Shown: positions 37,375 to 51,630, numbered from the stretch's first letter. The stretch: 64,000 nucleotides of DNA from Saksenaea vasiformis B4078 (GCA_000697055.1 JNDT01001581.1:1-64000); one strand, 5' to 3'. The notes: a model not told the origin generated them from the letters alone. Numbers and translations: made by a program.

Positions 37375-40300
37375 ATCTAAAGGAATTTCTTTTTTTTTTC
37401 AAAAGGAAAGGAGAAGGGAAGAGTTCATAACACGAACAAGAGTACCATATGGGTTGACAAAAGAATATCAACCCGTTATGGTTCTCCATTGGCCAATACT
37501 ATTTTTTCCTTTAAATGGAGCTTTAACCTGATTACCACAATGATTCGTTTTGGCCCGATTCCTATCTTTTGAAACGCGCCCGTGTTGCGCGCCACAGCTA
37601 CTTTTTTGTAACCAACCACGGCGAACACACGTGTGTCTTTGACTAAATGAAGACCCCTCCCACGAGTAATATACAATCCGGTTGTGGCGGGGGCGGGGAA
37701 ACAATGAACTGCAGAAAAGATCAACCGAGTGCCCATGAGAAAAATAGCTCCATACCCCCAGTACACGCGGTGATTCTCTATTTTTTGGTTTGCTGACTTT
37801 TTACCTAAGCGTTGCACCAACAAAGAAAAAAATAGAAACATGGATCTACTTTACAGCGGTAATCGCCTTTTTTGTGTACGTCGCGACAAATGAATCGGAC
37901 ATGGCCGATTTGCAAATCTTTAAATTGTGTAATTTAATAGCTACAACTTCACAACAATGTGGATAAAAAGGAAAAATGCGGGTCAGAGAATAAGTTTAGA
38001 TACCTTCAGGAAATTCCATACAACAATAAACAAAAGAAGAAGAGCTAACTATGTTTTGCTATGGTGTTGAAGTAGGAACAGAGCTTCAAAGGAGGCTAAT
38101 GGCCCTTGGATTGCTCTGTTGCATAGTAAACATAGGCGAACTATTACATCCCACTTTTTTAAACGTGGATCTGTCTACATTGCCCTACAATATAACTCTA
38201 ATAGGTCACGGTCCCCGTTCCTACAAACGCCTCTAAAGTTGATAGGGAAATGTACTATTACGAATCCAGTTGAAATAAGTATCTTAAGGTACCTAGTTCG
38301 TTCTTCTATCAACAATAACGTAATGGTCAACGCATTTCTTTGTTTGTCCTATCAAAAGGACATGTGTATTATTGAGGCACATTCATGTTATTAACAAAGA
38401 ATTAATGGACAATTCCTGTGGTTGCACTGTGACAGCAAGGTTTCAGACCACGCTAATCTTCCCAAACGCCTTCCAAAGATCCCTGATATTGGGACAGTTG
38501 CGACAATACCTTCTGAGGAAAACTTGGAAACACCGCTACAACGTGTTACACAAAAAGGTGGATCTTGTAGGTCACAAAACAGTTGATCGAGAATTTACGG
38601 CTGAGTTTTGCAGCGGGGTACAAAAATGCAAATATGAACTTCGGAAATGGTAACTTAACCTTTGAATAGCAGGCACGCTTACGATAACAGCACTCGGTCT
38701 AAAATAGACTGAAAGCGCTCGGCATATGACCACTGCAGATCATATTAAAATAAACCATGTCATTCTTTACAAATCACTAATGCTGTCTCTTGTGGACGTG
38801 TCCGTGCGACATGTTCATAACAACCCGCAAGATGGAAAATTCAGGAGTACGTTGGATCTTTGGAGGAACTTATGCTAGAATAAATATCCCCTTCTACTTC
38901 TTATTTCAGGATGAAAAGAATTTCTACAGGGAACACAACTGAAATACATAGGCCAAACTAACCATTCAAGAACAAGTCTGTTTTGGCTGAACCAATTTAA
39001 GTCCTATCATGAGTTGCGGTGTTTGTTTCACATTGTTCTTGGCATGTCTAACCCCTTGCAAAAAATTCTGTAGAGCTTGAATTGACGGAACTGTGGCTCG
39101 CCTTTTCGACTCTCCGATTCGGGATGCAGGAGAAAAAATGGAGACCCCACGTGTTTTTGCATAGCATTCATGCGTCTTCCAGTATAAGAAGAAATGTTAC
39201 TGTTCATTCATTAAGCTGATTTTCACACTGATCGAGAAGTCATTTGGTCTCAGCTTTGTGTCACATTCTATGTAGTCTATTTTCTGTCACCTTTAGCGCT
39301 AGTGTCAGTTTAGTTCATAGTCCAAACGCTGTTGCCATTTTTACATCTCTTCTTTTAGTTAAAGTTGCATAGCGTAATGTCTACATTGCGCACATGGTAG
39401 AAAAACAGAAAACAACACCAGTATTATATTGGGAACGGGATGCTTATAAAGAGACTCCGTGCTTGATAGCACCACCAATGTCCCAGCATAACCGCTTCCA
39501 AAACACCGCCGAAGAATCCAGTCCCCTTGCGATGCATCTAGCCTTGATCCATACGAATTCACTATTCAGTGGAGTTACTTCAATAAACGATCTTCGTTCC
39601 GATAAGCTTAGCACTGGGCCTATCGTGTGCTACAATTACGATTGGCTTGTGGCATAGATTCTTGTGTCAAAGTATTGGTGCTGCTAACGCTGAGATATAT
39701 TCTTACCTTTTGGTATGTTTGGACTACATCATTCAGAAGAGAGACAGATTAACACTAAACTCACATGATGTATATCGAACGGGTTTATGTGATTATATGG
39801 AGGCTGAAGATACTACGCTTAACATAGACGACGTTACTTTATTTGATATTTTCCAGATATGAAAATGAGGAAAGAAAGAAGGCTCTGAATATGATTCACC
39901 CAAACCTGGACGTAGTCAAATACTTTAACTCCTAATTTGCATGACGTCCCGGTGGCTAGACGTACCAAAGCGAACAGCTTATTGTATGTTCTGGGTAGCG
40001 TCAAGACATCCTGATAGAGACAAACTATATGTAATGTTAGCAATAAGGTATACTGGCGCGACAGTACCTAGTACAAACTATATATTTATACCTGAGCGCA
40101 ATCATCCTCTTCTAGCAAAATGCTGTAATCCTATATTATAAGCCGTCAGAACCATGCAAATGTCAAGCTTGAATAGACGATACGCGCACGTACATTATGA
40201 CTCGGTCAATGACAATGTCTGGGGGACGTAGATTTCTGCCACAGACGCTGTGGATACCTCTTTCCGCCTTCAAGCTAGCATACTGAACGCCAAAAAAGGC

Positions 40301-43300
40301 TCTTGGTTCTGTTAGAAGACGTGTACACTAAGAAAAATCACCTTTCTCCTCTAACTTTTTTGAGATTGTCTTGCCGAAATTGTCAGATCTCTTGATCAGA
40401 TGCAACGGAAAACTAGCTGACCAATGCTGATAAGTCAGTCAACTGCAGCTTATTGGGAATAGAAGCAACTAGTTTCACGTCGCGGGTCTGTTTCGGCATG
40501 GTTGTCCTGTTTCGCTACGCACAACCTGATCCCTGCAAAATGAGGAATATAGCGACGTGGTTGACCCAGCAAGAGGTGCAGTCTACAATTCGCTATCAAT
40601 GCAGAAGTGGTTCTTATCGCGTGTTTGAAATTTTAGAAATAGATAAGCCCTCTATATTTCAGGAATCCGGTACATTAAGAGGTTCTAACTGGCTTATGAC
40701 CTTGTGCACAAAAATGATTTATGCTGAACAAGAAACTCGTATCTAAATTAGCTAGAAACTTCTGTACGTCTATTTGCCCTTCAACATGCTCCATCCAAAG
40801 CTTAGATATTACCATCTACAAATCGATACACATCTTTCTCGTTGAACATGCTTCTTTCAGGCGATAAATGATAGCAGGTTGCTGTCTTTATAACATTGTA
40901 CTTTTATTGTGTATATTCCTTCGAGAGCATTTTTGCATTTATTCGTCAGATAATATCTGACAACGCGGATTATGGACATTATCTAGAAAACGTCTGCCTA
41001 CCACTAACGTCAGTCATGCCCATGTAGATGGCACCCATCATCAAAGATCAAACATCCTTTCGCATTCTGCTCATGCCTCGTGCACCAAAGTAGTACATCA
41101 CACTGTGATATATTATATGTAACTCAGAGTTAGGCCAAAAAAATGCATACTGAAAGCACCCTCCTTGAACCACTATGCCTCGCCTCCCCAACCACCCGCC
41201 CGCCCTCGCGAGGGCCGCTTTTATGCGTCCCTTGCCCCATTAAAAGATATATAGACCTCTGCTGGTACCATACCTTATGAAAGGGACAGCAGGAGAAACA
41301 CAAAGATACATATTGCAAGAAGGCGTTCGAACAAAGCGTATTATAAAACACATGGGCAATATACATTTTCAGAACCCAATAGTCTGTGAAAGCCATGCTT
41401 GCGCTAAGGAAAAATAGAGTAAATACCAACTAAAAAATTTAACTTCTATTGACATGTAAAACCTATCCGCGCAGTAAAGGATGTATACCAGCAAGAATCT
41501 TTACTGTACGCTCCTCTGGTTTATTTACCCTTCAAAAGACATTTCCATCCATCGGCAACAGCCAATACAGCGTATGTATGCTATTTGCAGAGGAGATGTT
41601 TTCACCATAGCATGCTTCTACAATGGTTGGGTTTGAAACGCATTGCATAGGATTTGAAGATTTAAGTTGTCTGACCCAAAAAAAAAAAGAATTCTCCAAT
41701 ACAACCTCCTACTTGATCTGTATGATATATACGGAGAGAATGCCCAACCAACCCAGTCTGTGTAGGGGTCTTGAGGATCAAACGATCGACAGAAAATATG
41801 AGCAATTCTGAATGGCATGGTCAATCCAGGCATCTACGGAGATAAATTCGATGATCCGAGGGTCTTCCTTAGGAAGAGACCTAATTATGTGCAACAATGC
41901 AGATATATGGAAAACGATGAGGGGAATCAATGGCGTGAGTCAGTGCCAGTTTGCCGAGAGGCCACCAAGTACAATGGCCATTGCCCTCGGATATACTTCC
42001 TTGTACTGTTTCTTAGTTGCATTTATCGCGCAACGTTCCCTCTTCCAACTTCTTTTTTTGCGAGAGATTTTCAACAGTACAATTTTAATTCGACGTACCC
42101 ACTTACCATACGCCGCTTGTACTTCCTTTTCGAAGTATATCTTAGTTATGTTGACAGTGGTCTGACACTTACTGTCGTAGATCATAACGTTGTCATTATC
42201 ACATGCGCCTGGAAAGGAATATGCAGAGACGATAGCATGGAATGAGTACACGCCATATCAATTAATCAAAATCTAATCACAAACCTGTTTGTATAGCCTG
42301 AAGCGTTTCACAATAGCTTACCTCTTTTTGGTTATATAGTATATCCCTTTCTTGACTTTGACTGATGGTGATAATCTTAGTCAACAGACCTGTACAAGTA
42401 TGCCACGACTGTTATCATCCAGTGTTGACTCATTCAAGGGCCACTTCCGCTGTGAGCTTTCCTTATTCTACATTACGCGAGATCCTCCCCAGAGATTGAT
42501 CATATCATCATCCTGCCATCCACGCTATATTAGCTTTGCAGCTGGTGACACAAGCTGTTGCCTTTGCTTACGGTATTTGGTAAGCTATCGCATACCAATT
42601 ATTCACCTTAATTGAGTCATTTGTAGATCCTAGAGCATTTGTTTGACTATGTTCTTTGCCAGGGCTTTTAATCGATCATTCCAAAGATTTGGATAGTTCA
42701 ATGCTGGCCAAAACGAGCTGCAGTTCCTTTTTGCCGCTATCAATATCTAACACGTTGCGTTGCACTGGATACTTTCGACAGCGATGATTGTCTCGCATGA
42801 GCTACTTCTATGGCGTCTTGTCGCCTAAAGGATTATATGGCCTCCTTGCGGTATACTAAGAAAATAAAGTCTTCGCTTTTCTTTTGAGATTCTACAATTT
42901 GAGATATTCCATTATCGCGAGACGTTTCATGTGAAAATGGTAGGATTCTATCTCTGGTGCGTGATATATGACGTATATAAGGATTTCCCCCAAGGTGTTA
43001 GATACCCATCAGATATACTTCCGAACACAAAGTTCAATTAGAACCCACGCACGCATGACAACTTTTAACCGTTAATTAAGATGTGGCTGAGGCATATACG
43101 TTGAATCCTACTCAGCTGAACGTGGAGAATACGCAGAAGGTAGCCTAAAACGGCTGATCAGCTGTATGTACTCTGCTGGATAGTGGAGGTTCTACCGTTG
43201 CTGATGCGAAAAGAGGTACTTCAAGCAGCTTATACATTGTTTACGATATTTACAAATAGAGCCAAATCTCCGAGCTAATTGATGGACTATGATCATGTAA

Positions 43301-43386
43301 CATCATATGACATACATTCAGTCAAAGTTAGCACCAGACAGCATTCGTGCTTGGATGGACGATATATTTGGAACACCTAGTTCCGT
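37375..43386. other. 6-kb gene desert
   Basis: No gene or repeat could be supported. Many short ORFs occur on both strands without recognisable motifs (for example 38372-38653, 39394-39657, 40453-40746, and overlapping plus and minus ORFs at 41812-42251). The segment is AT-rich and may be old, unrecognisable transposon sequence. The first few hundred bases are the 5' flank of the glycosyltransferase gene. Confidence 0.4.
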
Positions 43387-45163
43387 CTAATCCTTCTGTT
43401 ATTTGCGCACCATCTCCGATCTGTGGTCTTTCTTACCTTTGCTTCTGATATTTTTAAATTACTCGATGATGAATGTTCCATAGCATCAGATCCTGACTTG
43501 GAACAATGGTAAAAACCGCATTTCTAGTCGGACATGTTTGTTACATGGAGCACGAAGGACTCTTCTGTAACGTACCTCAGACCACGGGCACCTGCAGGCC
43601 CAGCAAAAGCAGAAGCCACATAATGAACAGTCGACTTTATTGCATCCTTCGTCACGATTGATCATGATGCAGCAATTAGGACATCGGCGGCTATAAATGG
43701 CCATGATATTAACATGCCCCTCTTTTCCGATATTATTTATTACTGACCTGTTCTCCAGTTTCCATCTTATGGTTTCTATCAATTCCGAAGGCGCCGTCTT
43801 ATTTCGCAGTATGTATTGCATATGTTCTTCACAGGTCATGTCTGCATGAGTGTTATAGCCGCAACGAAGACAGAACGTCATCAGGCATGTTGGGCTGTCA
43901 CGTGGGGTAGGTACAGCATACTCTGTGACTGATGTAACACTTACCAATCCATATTTGAAAAGAAGGATATGTGCGAAAATTGGAGTTGTTTCCATATCTC
44001 TGGACTCATATCGAGATAGCAAATCTCTCTCGATATGCTTCGAGTTTTGCTGGCGGATGGGCAACCTAGATGTTGGGTTTCAAATCGTATAAGAACAGGC
44101 ATTATTTGTTGATACACATCTGGCAAGCTGGCATTCGTCCAAGTCTGGCTGTCAAAATTTGGCAGCAGTTGGAGCATGGTATTGTGGATATTGTAGTCAG
44201 GGCACGAGAATTGCGAGCAGGTATTCAGTAGTGCTTCGATCATGTTGGAAATCAGTTGCGGACGACTGGATTTGTGCATAAAAGTGCCATAGTTAAGGTA
44301 GGAGCACATCAAACAAGTATTTTACCTAGGATTAATAGGTCTTGCTATATAGTTGCATGGCAACACTTCTGTCTCACAATTCGGGCAGCATCTCGAATAG
44401 CTGCGGTACGGCTGATTAAATCTATTGTAATGTTCTACAACATCGCTGGACACGAACTTGCTCCACTCGTTTTTTGGGATGGTGTCGTGGCATACTGGGC
44501 ACCTATGATAGAAAAATGAGACGCTGAAATGTTGCCGCGAGACATGTTACTCACATACCTTATACTAGTCACGCTGAGACCCCATGATGACATGACGACT
44601 TCCGTTACATATCTTTTTTTTTTTTTTTGGTACGCAGGCGTAAGCAACAACAACAACAAACGCAAAACAAAGAAAAAAACGCCCGCAAAAAAAATGAAAT
44701 AAAATAAAATACGCCAACAAGAAGCTCACCTCCGGAAACAACTAAGACAGAACTGGTCCCGACAAAACTCGAGACAAAGATCAAGCTGCGCATCGAAACA
44801 GATAGAACATCTCTGCAGCCAATAATCCAAATCTTCATGAGAAGGTGATTCTGGGTCGGATTCATCATCCATGGCGGACTGGGAGGAAGGCGACGAAGCG
44901 GTTTGCAGGTCTAACGCTTGATTTTGGTCAGGGACCGATGCAGATGGATGCGGCAACATGTGATTGACAAGGATAACAAACAAACTGGGCAGAACCGCGG
45001 TAAATACAATGACAGGAAAAAATAGAAGACTGAGGACTGCGACAAGTAGATGGTAGTTGAGAAGCTGAGTTCCGGATTTGATGACGTTCAAATCAAAGAT
45101 AGCTGCAAAGTGTAGATTCGATGGTCGCACGTCCCTGGGATGGATGTTGTTGGAGGAAGGCAT
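43387..45163 (-). CDS. RBR (RING1-IBR-RING2) ubiquitin ligase with N-terminal membrane segment
   Basis: Predicted exons on the minus strand: 45163-44730, 44612-44559, 44502-44326, 44265-43945, 43894-43748, 43690-about 43550, 43496-43437, and a short last exon to 43387 (tentative). RING1 is RCSICFDAQLDLCLEFCRDQ then FCLSCF, joined over two introns to MSSWGLSVTSIRCPVCHDTI. A second Cys set follows (SRCCPNCETEVLPC). The IBR-like part is PTCLMTFCLRCGYNTHADMT, and RING2 is RRCPNCCIMINRDEGCNKVD followed by CSLCGFCFCWAC. The Cys after GlyGlu-type DEG in RING2 is at the catalytic thioester position of RBR enzymes. Before RING1 lies a hydrophobic stretch of about 30 residues (LLVAVLSLLFFPVIVFTAVL), suggesting membrane anchoring. 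The ATG at 45163 is chosen because the longer frame starts with GTG. Confidence 0.83.
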
Positions 45164-48100
45164 TACTATGCAGCCAAGCCTAGAGACATACACATACAGT
45201 CCTAATAATTGTCCTTATACGTGGCGTTTAAGCAAGGAGGAGAAAGAAGGGAAAAACCTGCATGAATCTCTCCTGGAGAAATGTCTACGGCACTCAGACA
45301 GTCACGCGGGCAGTGAAGCCTTCTTCTTTCCCACAATCAAGCATGTTGAGTTATCATCCAACAGGATTGCGATCAAAGGGGAAAAAATCGACCACTTATC
45401 AGCTGCAGCAAGAGAAGTATTTTTTTTCCATTATCCACAGCCGAAAAATAAAACAAATTTATGTTGAAGGTATGCCGTATGCCGCTGTACGACTGTTGCA
45501 CACTTAGGTAACGTTGCAAAATACAGCATGGCAATCCGAACATAAATGAATTTGGTCTGGTACTGACCATCCTGTGGATACAAATCCATCCTCGCTTGGA
45601 ACCTATATTTTACGTTTGTTGATATTGTCTAAAATGCAAATAAATTGGCATAGCTGCTACTGTTAATATTCAGTAAAAAAATTGCAAAGTAACTGTAGTT
45701 TCTCCATCGATTGCATGCAGCTTTCTATTACTCTTACGTCCGCACTATGGCATGCTCCTGCACATTCAATCTTCTTCGCTCAATTTAAATATCTCTTGTT
45801 GTGTTTGTAACTGAAGTGGAATATAACGTTCACAAAAGATCGCCTTCCTTTTTAGCTCTACGATGGGAAATCAAGAATCGATTTACCAGCATGTTTTGGC
45901 TAACGATAGAAATGTGCTGAATATACACGCATCCAAAGTAGATAATAGAATGTCACATTGATTAAATATGCTTTCATTTTCTTTCTCTTTTTGTTGCTTT
46001 ACATAGCCGCAGATTAGCAATCAAACGATAAACTCCCGAGCACAAAATTTGCGTCATGTTGATCTAGTGTGTGTTGGTCCAAGCACCCTGCTTTGGTTGA
46101 AACTAGAGTTACGGTATAAAAACGGAGGGAGGAAATCCATATGAGGTCATTGATGGCTTTCAATGATCTCTTGTACTTAACGGGAAAGCATCGGTAAATA
46201 AAGAATCAAACAGGGGTTTGGAAATTTGTAGTGATTTTTCGCTTGAATATATGCTTTTCAGCTTTCCTAATGCATACGCATGCTATGATCAAGACCTTTC
46301 CACGAATAGAAATTGCCACTGTCTAATCCAAATGCGATTATACTATGCATGGTCAAACGGCTATAAGAAGGAAGGAAAATGACCAAAAAAACAAAACGTT
46401 TGAACGATGCAATAAAATGCATGCGGAAAGAGAGACGATTAACAGAACATGAGCAGGTTTTGCGCCAAAGGAAGTGAGAAAAGGAAGGTGCAGAAAAATT
46501 TCAAACGAATCAACATGATCAATGGTCACTGATAAACATACGTCGATAAATAAAGCCTGCAGCGCAATTAAAGAAGCTGCTGTACATCTGATGAAGGTCA
46601 TGTGGTTGTTCTCTTCTCAAAACACCTTGCGTGTCAACCTGTCGGAAATTTATAAGTTTTTCCGATCTGCATGAATTCTTACTATGACTTCAATTCATCG
46701 CTTACTAATAAAGATAACTACAACCAACAGTGGCCTCTGTACGGCTTATGCCGATTGCCAAGCATTGGCACGTGGTGTTACGGAAGACAATCCGATTTTT
46801 GGTATGTATGGCTAATCGACACCAGGAAATGTCTCTGTCTGGGAAAAGCTTATCTCAAACCTACATACAACGAATCTGTATAACAGAAACACACTACGCC
46901 AAAGTTGTCAGATAGTTGTGATGCAGCTGTGTCACAGATTCCTGGCAAGATACAGTTAATCAGAGAGTTTACCTTGCAATACTATACGGCTATCAAAAGT
47001 TTACTTCGTTTGAGGCGCAAGAAGGTTTACATAGTCATTGTCAAGATCACGAGAGTGAGGAAAGCGTGTTTTTGGTTCTTTGATTTGTTGAAAACCGTCT
47101 GTAAGTCCTAGAAAACGTTGCGAACCAAGTGATACGTTGCTTGTGGTGATGTATTCGGCTAGGCAGAGTAGAGGTGATCGTTGCAGAAAATAGCAATCAT
47201 AAGTAGCACCTTTTGCTTTTTGATGTGACGCAGCTGTCTGAGCGGTTAATCCAAGTACCTGACTGTGCTGCTCTATACCGGCGCAATGCATCGCCATGTT
47301 AAGTCCTTCCCACAACAAATGCAAACGTAATTTTGCGATAAAAGCATTCGATCATGAGGATATCATGCTCGAAGTTAGTTACGTTTGTTATTGATGTAGA
47401 CACATATATAAGAGGAGATACAAGCATATTTATATTATTCGGTATAGGGCAAACAAAACCAAACGCAATGCTGTCTATGGACTCATCGGACAAAGCCCAC
47501 CGTATGTCTCTCATAAGTAGAAATCGAAATTCAGCTTCGCTTGTAGAGGCAGAGCGATTTCTTTAAAGGAACTTATATGTAGTGTAATGGATACCTGACT
47601 AATTGACTGTAGAGGATCAGACGACGATGTACATGGAATTCGGTTAGCATTGTTCTTATTCCGCGAAATGATCCAAACTATATTGTCAGGCGAATATCCA
47701 AATATCGAGGCTGACCGTAATAGCGCCTAGACGTATGAACGTCGATTTATGACAAAGGTCTGCGTATAGATCATGCAATTCATTGGGAACAAAGCAGAAA
47801 TTAGAAGGCATGTGATGTTCAAACGATTTCAAATTCCAATCCAAAGAGAAAATGTAAAACTGATGGATATACATATATAACAGATTTTCCAATCACAGAC
47901 ATATTTGGAACCCTGAAAGTAGAATTACATCGCTATTCCACACGCGTGTTGGATATTCTTACGTGAGAAAGACCGCAATGCTTAATGTTGTACACGAGTT
48001 CTTTCAATCTTTTCAGCTTGTCATGATTGAGATTTACTGAATGAAAGGGAGGAGGTATGGTGCTATGGCATTTCATAAAGGTCATGTACGGCCACGTTTA

Positions 48101-48731
48101 GGAACCAATATAATTGGTTTGTATTGTAACTTATGTCTAACCGAAATTTGTGTAGCTTTAGCTCTCAGCAAGAACTATCGTCGGGTTGGAATGCAAGTGT
48201 AATTCCAACTGTTATTTACATTTTAAATAATGGCTTAGTCTACATCTTCACATTGACAAGATCCTAAAGCGCTTAAGCTAAGGGTCGCCATGTGCAAGCG
48301 TTTCATTCTTTTATTTCATGTTGACACAGTTCGATCATACCGGTCACTTTGCACGACATTTTAGGCAAGATTACAAATATATAGTATAGCATTAAACGCC
48401 GTTCCTCCTTGTCAATTGCTGCACCAGCCTTCTATCATTTCTCCTCTTACGCTTTTGGTCTGAAATTTTCGCTATATCCTTTTTCCGAGCACCTTTACAA
48501 GTATACACAGGAAAAGAATTTGAGACATTGGGCAATAATACTTGTACCTTGAGAGTGGGGATGCCAACGCGTTCTCTACGATAGATTTCGAGAGCGTTGT
48601 GCTTATTACATAGTGGGATCTGATAGCAGTGCCGAAACGTTTCATACAGCTGGTATCCAATTTCGATGTGTAATATAGTAGACGATCCCCATGCATATAT
48701 ACACTGCTGGTTTTATTTAGTCTATAAGAAG
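45164..48731. other. 3.5-kb gene-free stretch
   Basis: Only short ORFs without recognisable motifs were seen on either strand, and no repeat structure. The first part is the 5' flank of the RBR gene. Confidence 0.4.
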
Positions 48732-51630
48732 TTAACTAGTTAAGGGATGCGGCTGTGTGATCAGCCGCGTTCGTTCGCGGAAAGGAGGAGGGCGCTCGTT
48801 TTCGTTCCGCATCATGTACATGAAAACCTTCCAGATGTTACTGGCGGCCATGCGGTCCCGGTCCCAGAAATTCGCCGTGCATGGACTGTTTTGACACTTC
48901 AACACAGCGTGGATCTTCGTTGCTTGGCCGTCTGCATCTTGTTTTTCCTTGGCATTCTTTAAATCGCGTATACCACAGAGAGGACAGATTTGCGGTGTCA
49001 AATATTCATCTATCATAAAGACGAAAGTGGGAACCTAGAGACAGGTGTGAGTAATGTCCTGCCTTGAATATCACTTACACTTCGTTGTGTTTTGCCTTCT
49101 GTTTGAGTTTGCTGACTATTGCCTTCGTTGGTGCAGCTGGTCTGCCTTTCATACTCCCGGAGAAGGCGACATTCCCGTACGCGATGATGATCGGACGGTT
49201 TCTTTCATCGGCTTCACCATTCGGCGAACGCGGTACCCATTTTTTCTTGCTTACTTTTTTCATGTTTTTCGTATTCTTGTGATCATATTTCACGCTCCCA
49301 TACAGGAGACGACTAGCAAATTCATTTGAATTTCAGTTTGCTATATCTTAAAGTAAAGTTGTCAGTGCAAAGAGACTGTCATTCCCACAGTATACCTGAG
49401 GTCGCGGTCGTAATCCTGTCGTAATGGGTGAATATGTAGGACATTGCCGAAGTCATTTCTCCCAAATCTACTGTTTTCGGCGAGGGAATCTTATCGATGA
49501 TAGATTTCGTTTCGGGTTCTTGCTCAAGGTAAGAATTTCGTAAGCGAGTCGCATGATTAAATCCACAAAGAGAATAATACTCTTTGGTTGTGGTTCGGCG
49601 TACTGTGGGCTGTATTACCATCTCCATCCGCAGCCACGAATAAACTGGAGACCCCCGGGTCGACGCCCCAGATTACCGCGTCTGGATACTTGTCTTTGAT
49701 ATCGGCCGGCATAAGGGCTTTTCGTTTCGGATCGAAAGGAGTCTTGTATTTTTTAAAAGGAACTCAATATCCACGCCATTGGTGCGGATTGTGTCCCTAT
49801 GAACCATGTCAGAAGTACTCCCAAAAAATCGTACAAATTTACTAAAATATCGAAGTCTCTGTCTCAAGACTTTCAAAGGTTTTGTGCCCGATTTTCGCCA
49901 TATCAAACGCGCGAAAATATTCGCGCTGTACATCTGCCGTTTTCCAGGCCGAGTCACTATCAAGCATACCAGCTTGAGTGAGCAATTGACCCAACGCCTG
50001 ACTGTCGATGGTTATATGTCGCATCTGGAGACTGTACAGCGGAAGGATCGTAAATTTTCTTGATCCTTTTGGGTCCGTGTATTTGTGCGGGAAAAATGAA
50101 TCGTTTTCAATTGAACTTGTGGTATCTTTGATAAACTTCTCAACAGCTATGATCTCTGTCTCCGGAAGGGTTTTGATCTTCTTTGGTAGTTTTAGAGCGG
50201 AACGATTTTTGATAGCTGTTCTGATTGCGTACTCGAGACTTGACACGATCGGCTTGGACATATTGCTCGTGTTTACCAACTATAAAGTAGATCAGTCACC
50301 GGATGTATAGTAGGCAAACATTACCTCTTTCGTCTTTCGATGAATGTACCCTAACGATACATACTTCTGCGGTTTTGGTTCTTTGATTGACACCTTTTTG
50401 TTAAAGCGTTCCAGAATATGGAAGAACCAAGGTAAAAAGAGATGCGGTTCGGCGTTCAGTATCTTCTCGTCAATCTTGCTGATACCAATGATTTTCTGAA
50501 CCGTTGCGACTTGGTCATTTATATATTTCGATTCTCCTTCGTGCGCGGAATCGAGCCAGGCCAAGAGAGGTCATCACCACAGACTTTGTGATAGATTATA
50601 TCCGCGACCATTCGGCGATCTTTTATTGGTAATGCTTTCAGGACAGCAGAGTTATCGCCGTCAGACATGCACACCAGCAAGTATTGTTTGGTTCGTCTTT
50701 CAAAGTTCTCTGTAACGTGATTTCGGATTGTTTCTTCGTACTCCTTCGAAGCTGATGAGATGGTTGTCATGAATCCTTCGGAATGAAAATTTGAAGGATC
50801 AAAGCTAGGTATCAATAGCTTGAATGCGGCATACGTTTCTTGCAACGTTGCATCCGAAACTTTGCCGTAACCAGCGATAAGCGAGAACATGTTATAACAG
50901 AGGCTATGCGTAATCTGCGGCAGTTGCTTTTTCTCAGAGTATAGCTTTGTGAAGTAATAGTTTGCAAACACTGCCTCGGCATATGTGATATCTCTCACAT
51001 TTTTTACATAGTTTACGATGTGGCCGGCAAGGTTCGGGTCGCGGCAGACCGTGCTGAGCGATGCCTTTATCACGCTGGTGCGCTTGAAATCTATGGACAG
51101 TTTTCGCTTTTTGACGTGCTTTTCGCACAGTTCACTGGTGCTTCTTTGATGGTCGGTCTTGCCACACGTGGGACATCGCAATGTTCTTCGCTTTGAGAGT
51201 AACACCTCTCTTCTTTCTTTTGCAATCTTCGCTCGTGCTTCGTATTTTGCGTCCCGTTTGCCATATGCTTTCTCAGCCTTGGCAAGCGCCTTCGACTTTT
51301 TAGTTGACGTACTCGCTGAGGTTTGATAAAATTAATGACAAAATGAAATCTGAAAGTGGTCATACCTGATGTAGAGGCCACACCAGGATCGTCCTCAGAC
51401 AATGATGGAACGGAACGGAGATGAGAACTACTGCCGGATTCAGGCAGAGCTACCGCTTTTCCTTTCCTTTTTCTATGATGAAACAATGTCAAGTCTTTTT
51501 TTTTTCTTATCTTTGGAAAAAAGTCAAAGGAACTCCTGTACGTACCTAACCGTGTTTTCCTGCGTATTTTTATGGGAGTTGGAAATCTTCGTCGTCGGGA
51601 TCCAGTTTGGGCTTTTCTGATAATTCCATT
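48732..51630 (-). pseudogene. Decayed Fanzor of the WGVDPG lineage
   Basis: Minus-strand Fanzor homologous in layout to the locus at 13.25-16.6 kb. The N-terminal Cys/His cluster is LRCPTCGKTDHQ..SELCEKH (about 51190-51110), after a Ser-rich leader that begins in an upstream exon near 51.6 kb. The middle part has FTILPLYSLQMRHITID. RuvC-I is VIWGVDPGVSSLFVAADGDG. The later part reads KEYYSLCGFNHATRLRN, GNVAFSGSMKG and MIDEYLTPQICPLC (alternative Glu and zinc ribbon start), and ends with FWDRDRMAASNIWKVF (RuvC-III Asp). Lesions: frame changes near 50.53, 49.85, 49.75 and 49.6 kb, an in-frame TGA near 49.34 kb, and an apparent loss of the GRQ..GGKKY block before the second catalytic part. The last 94 codons (48732-49016) are intact. 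Confidence 0.82.

Noticed and set aside
37476..37841. 121-codon minus-strand ORF upstream of the glycosyltransferase
   Set aside because: No recognisable motif; it lies in the likely promoter and could not be joined to the gene.
41812..42251. ORFs of over 100 codons on both strands
   Set aside because: They overlap each other and neither has a recognisable domain or splice context.
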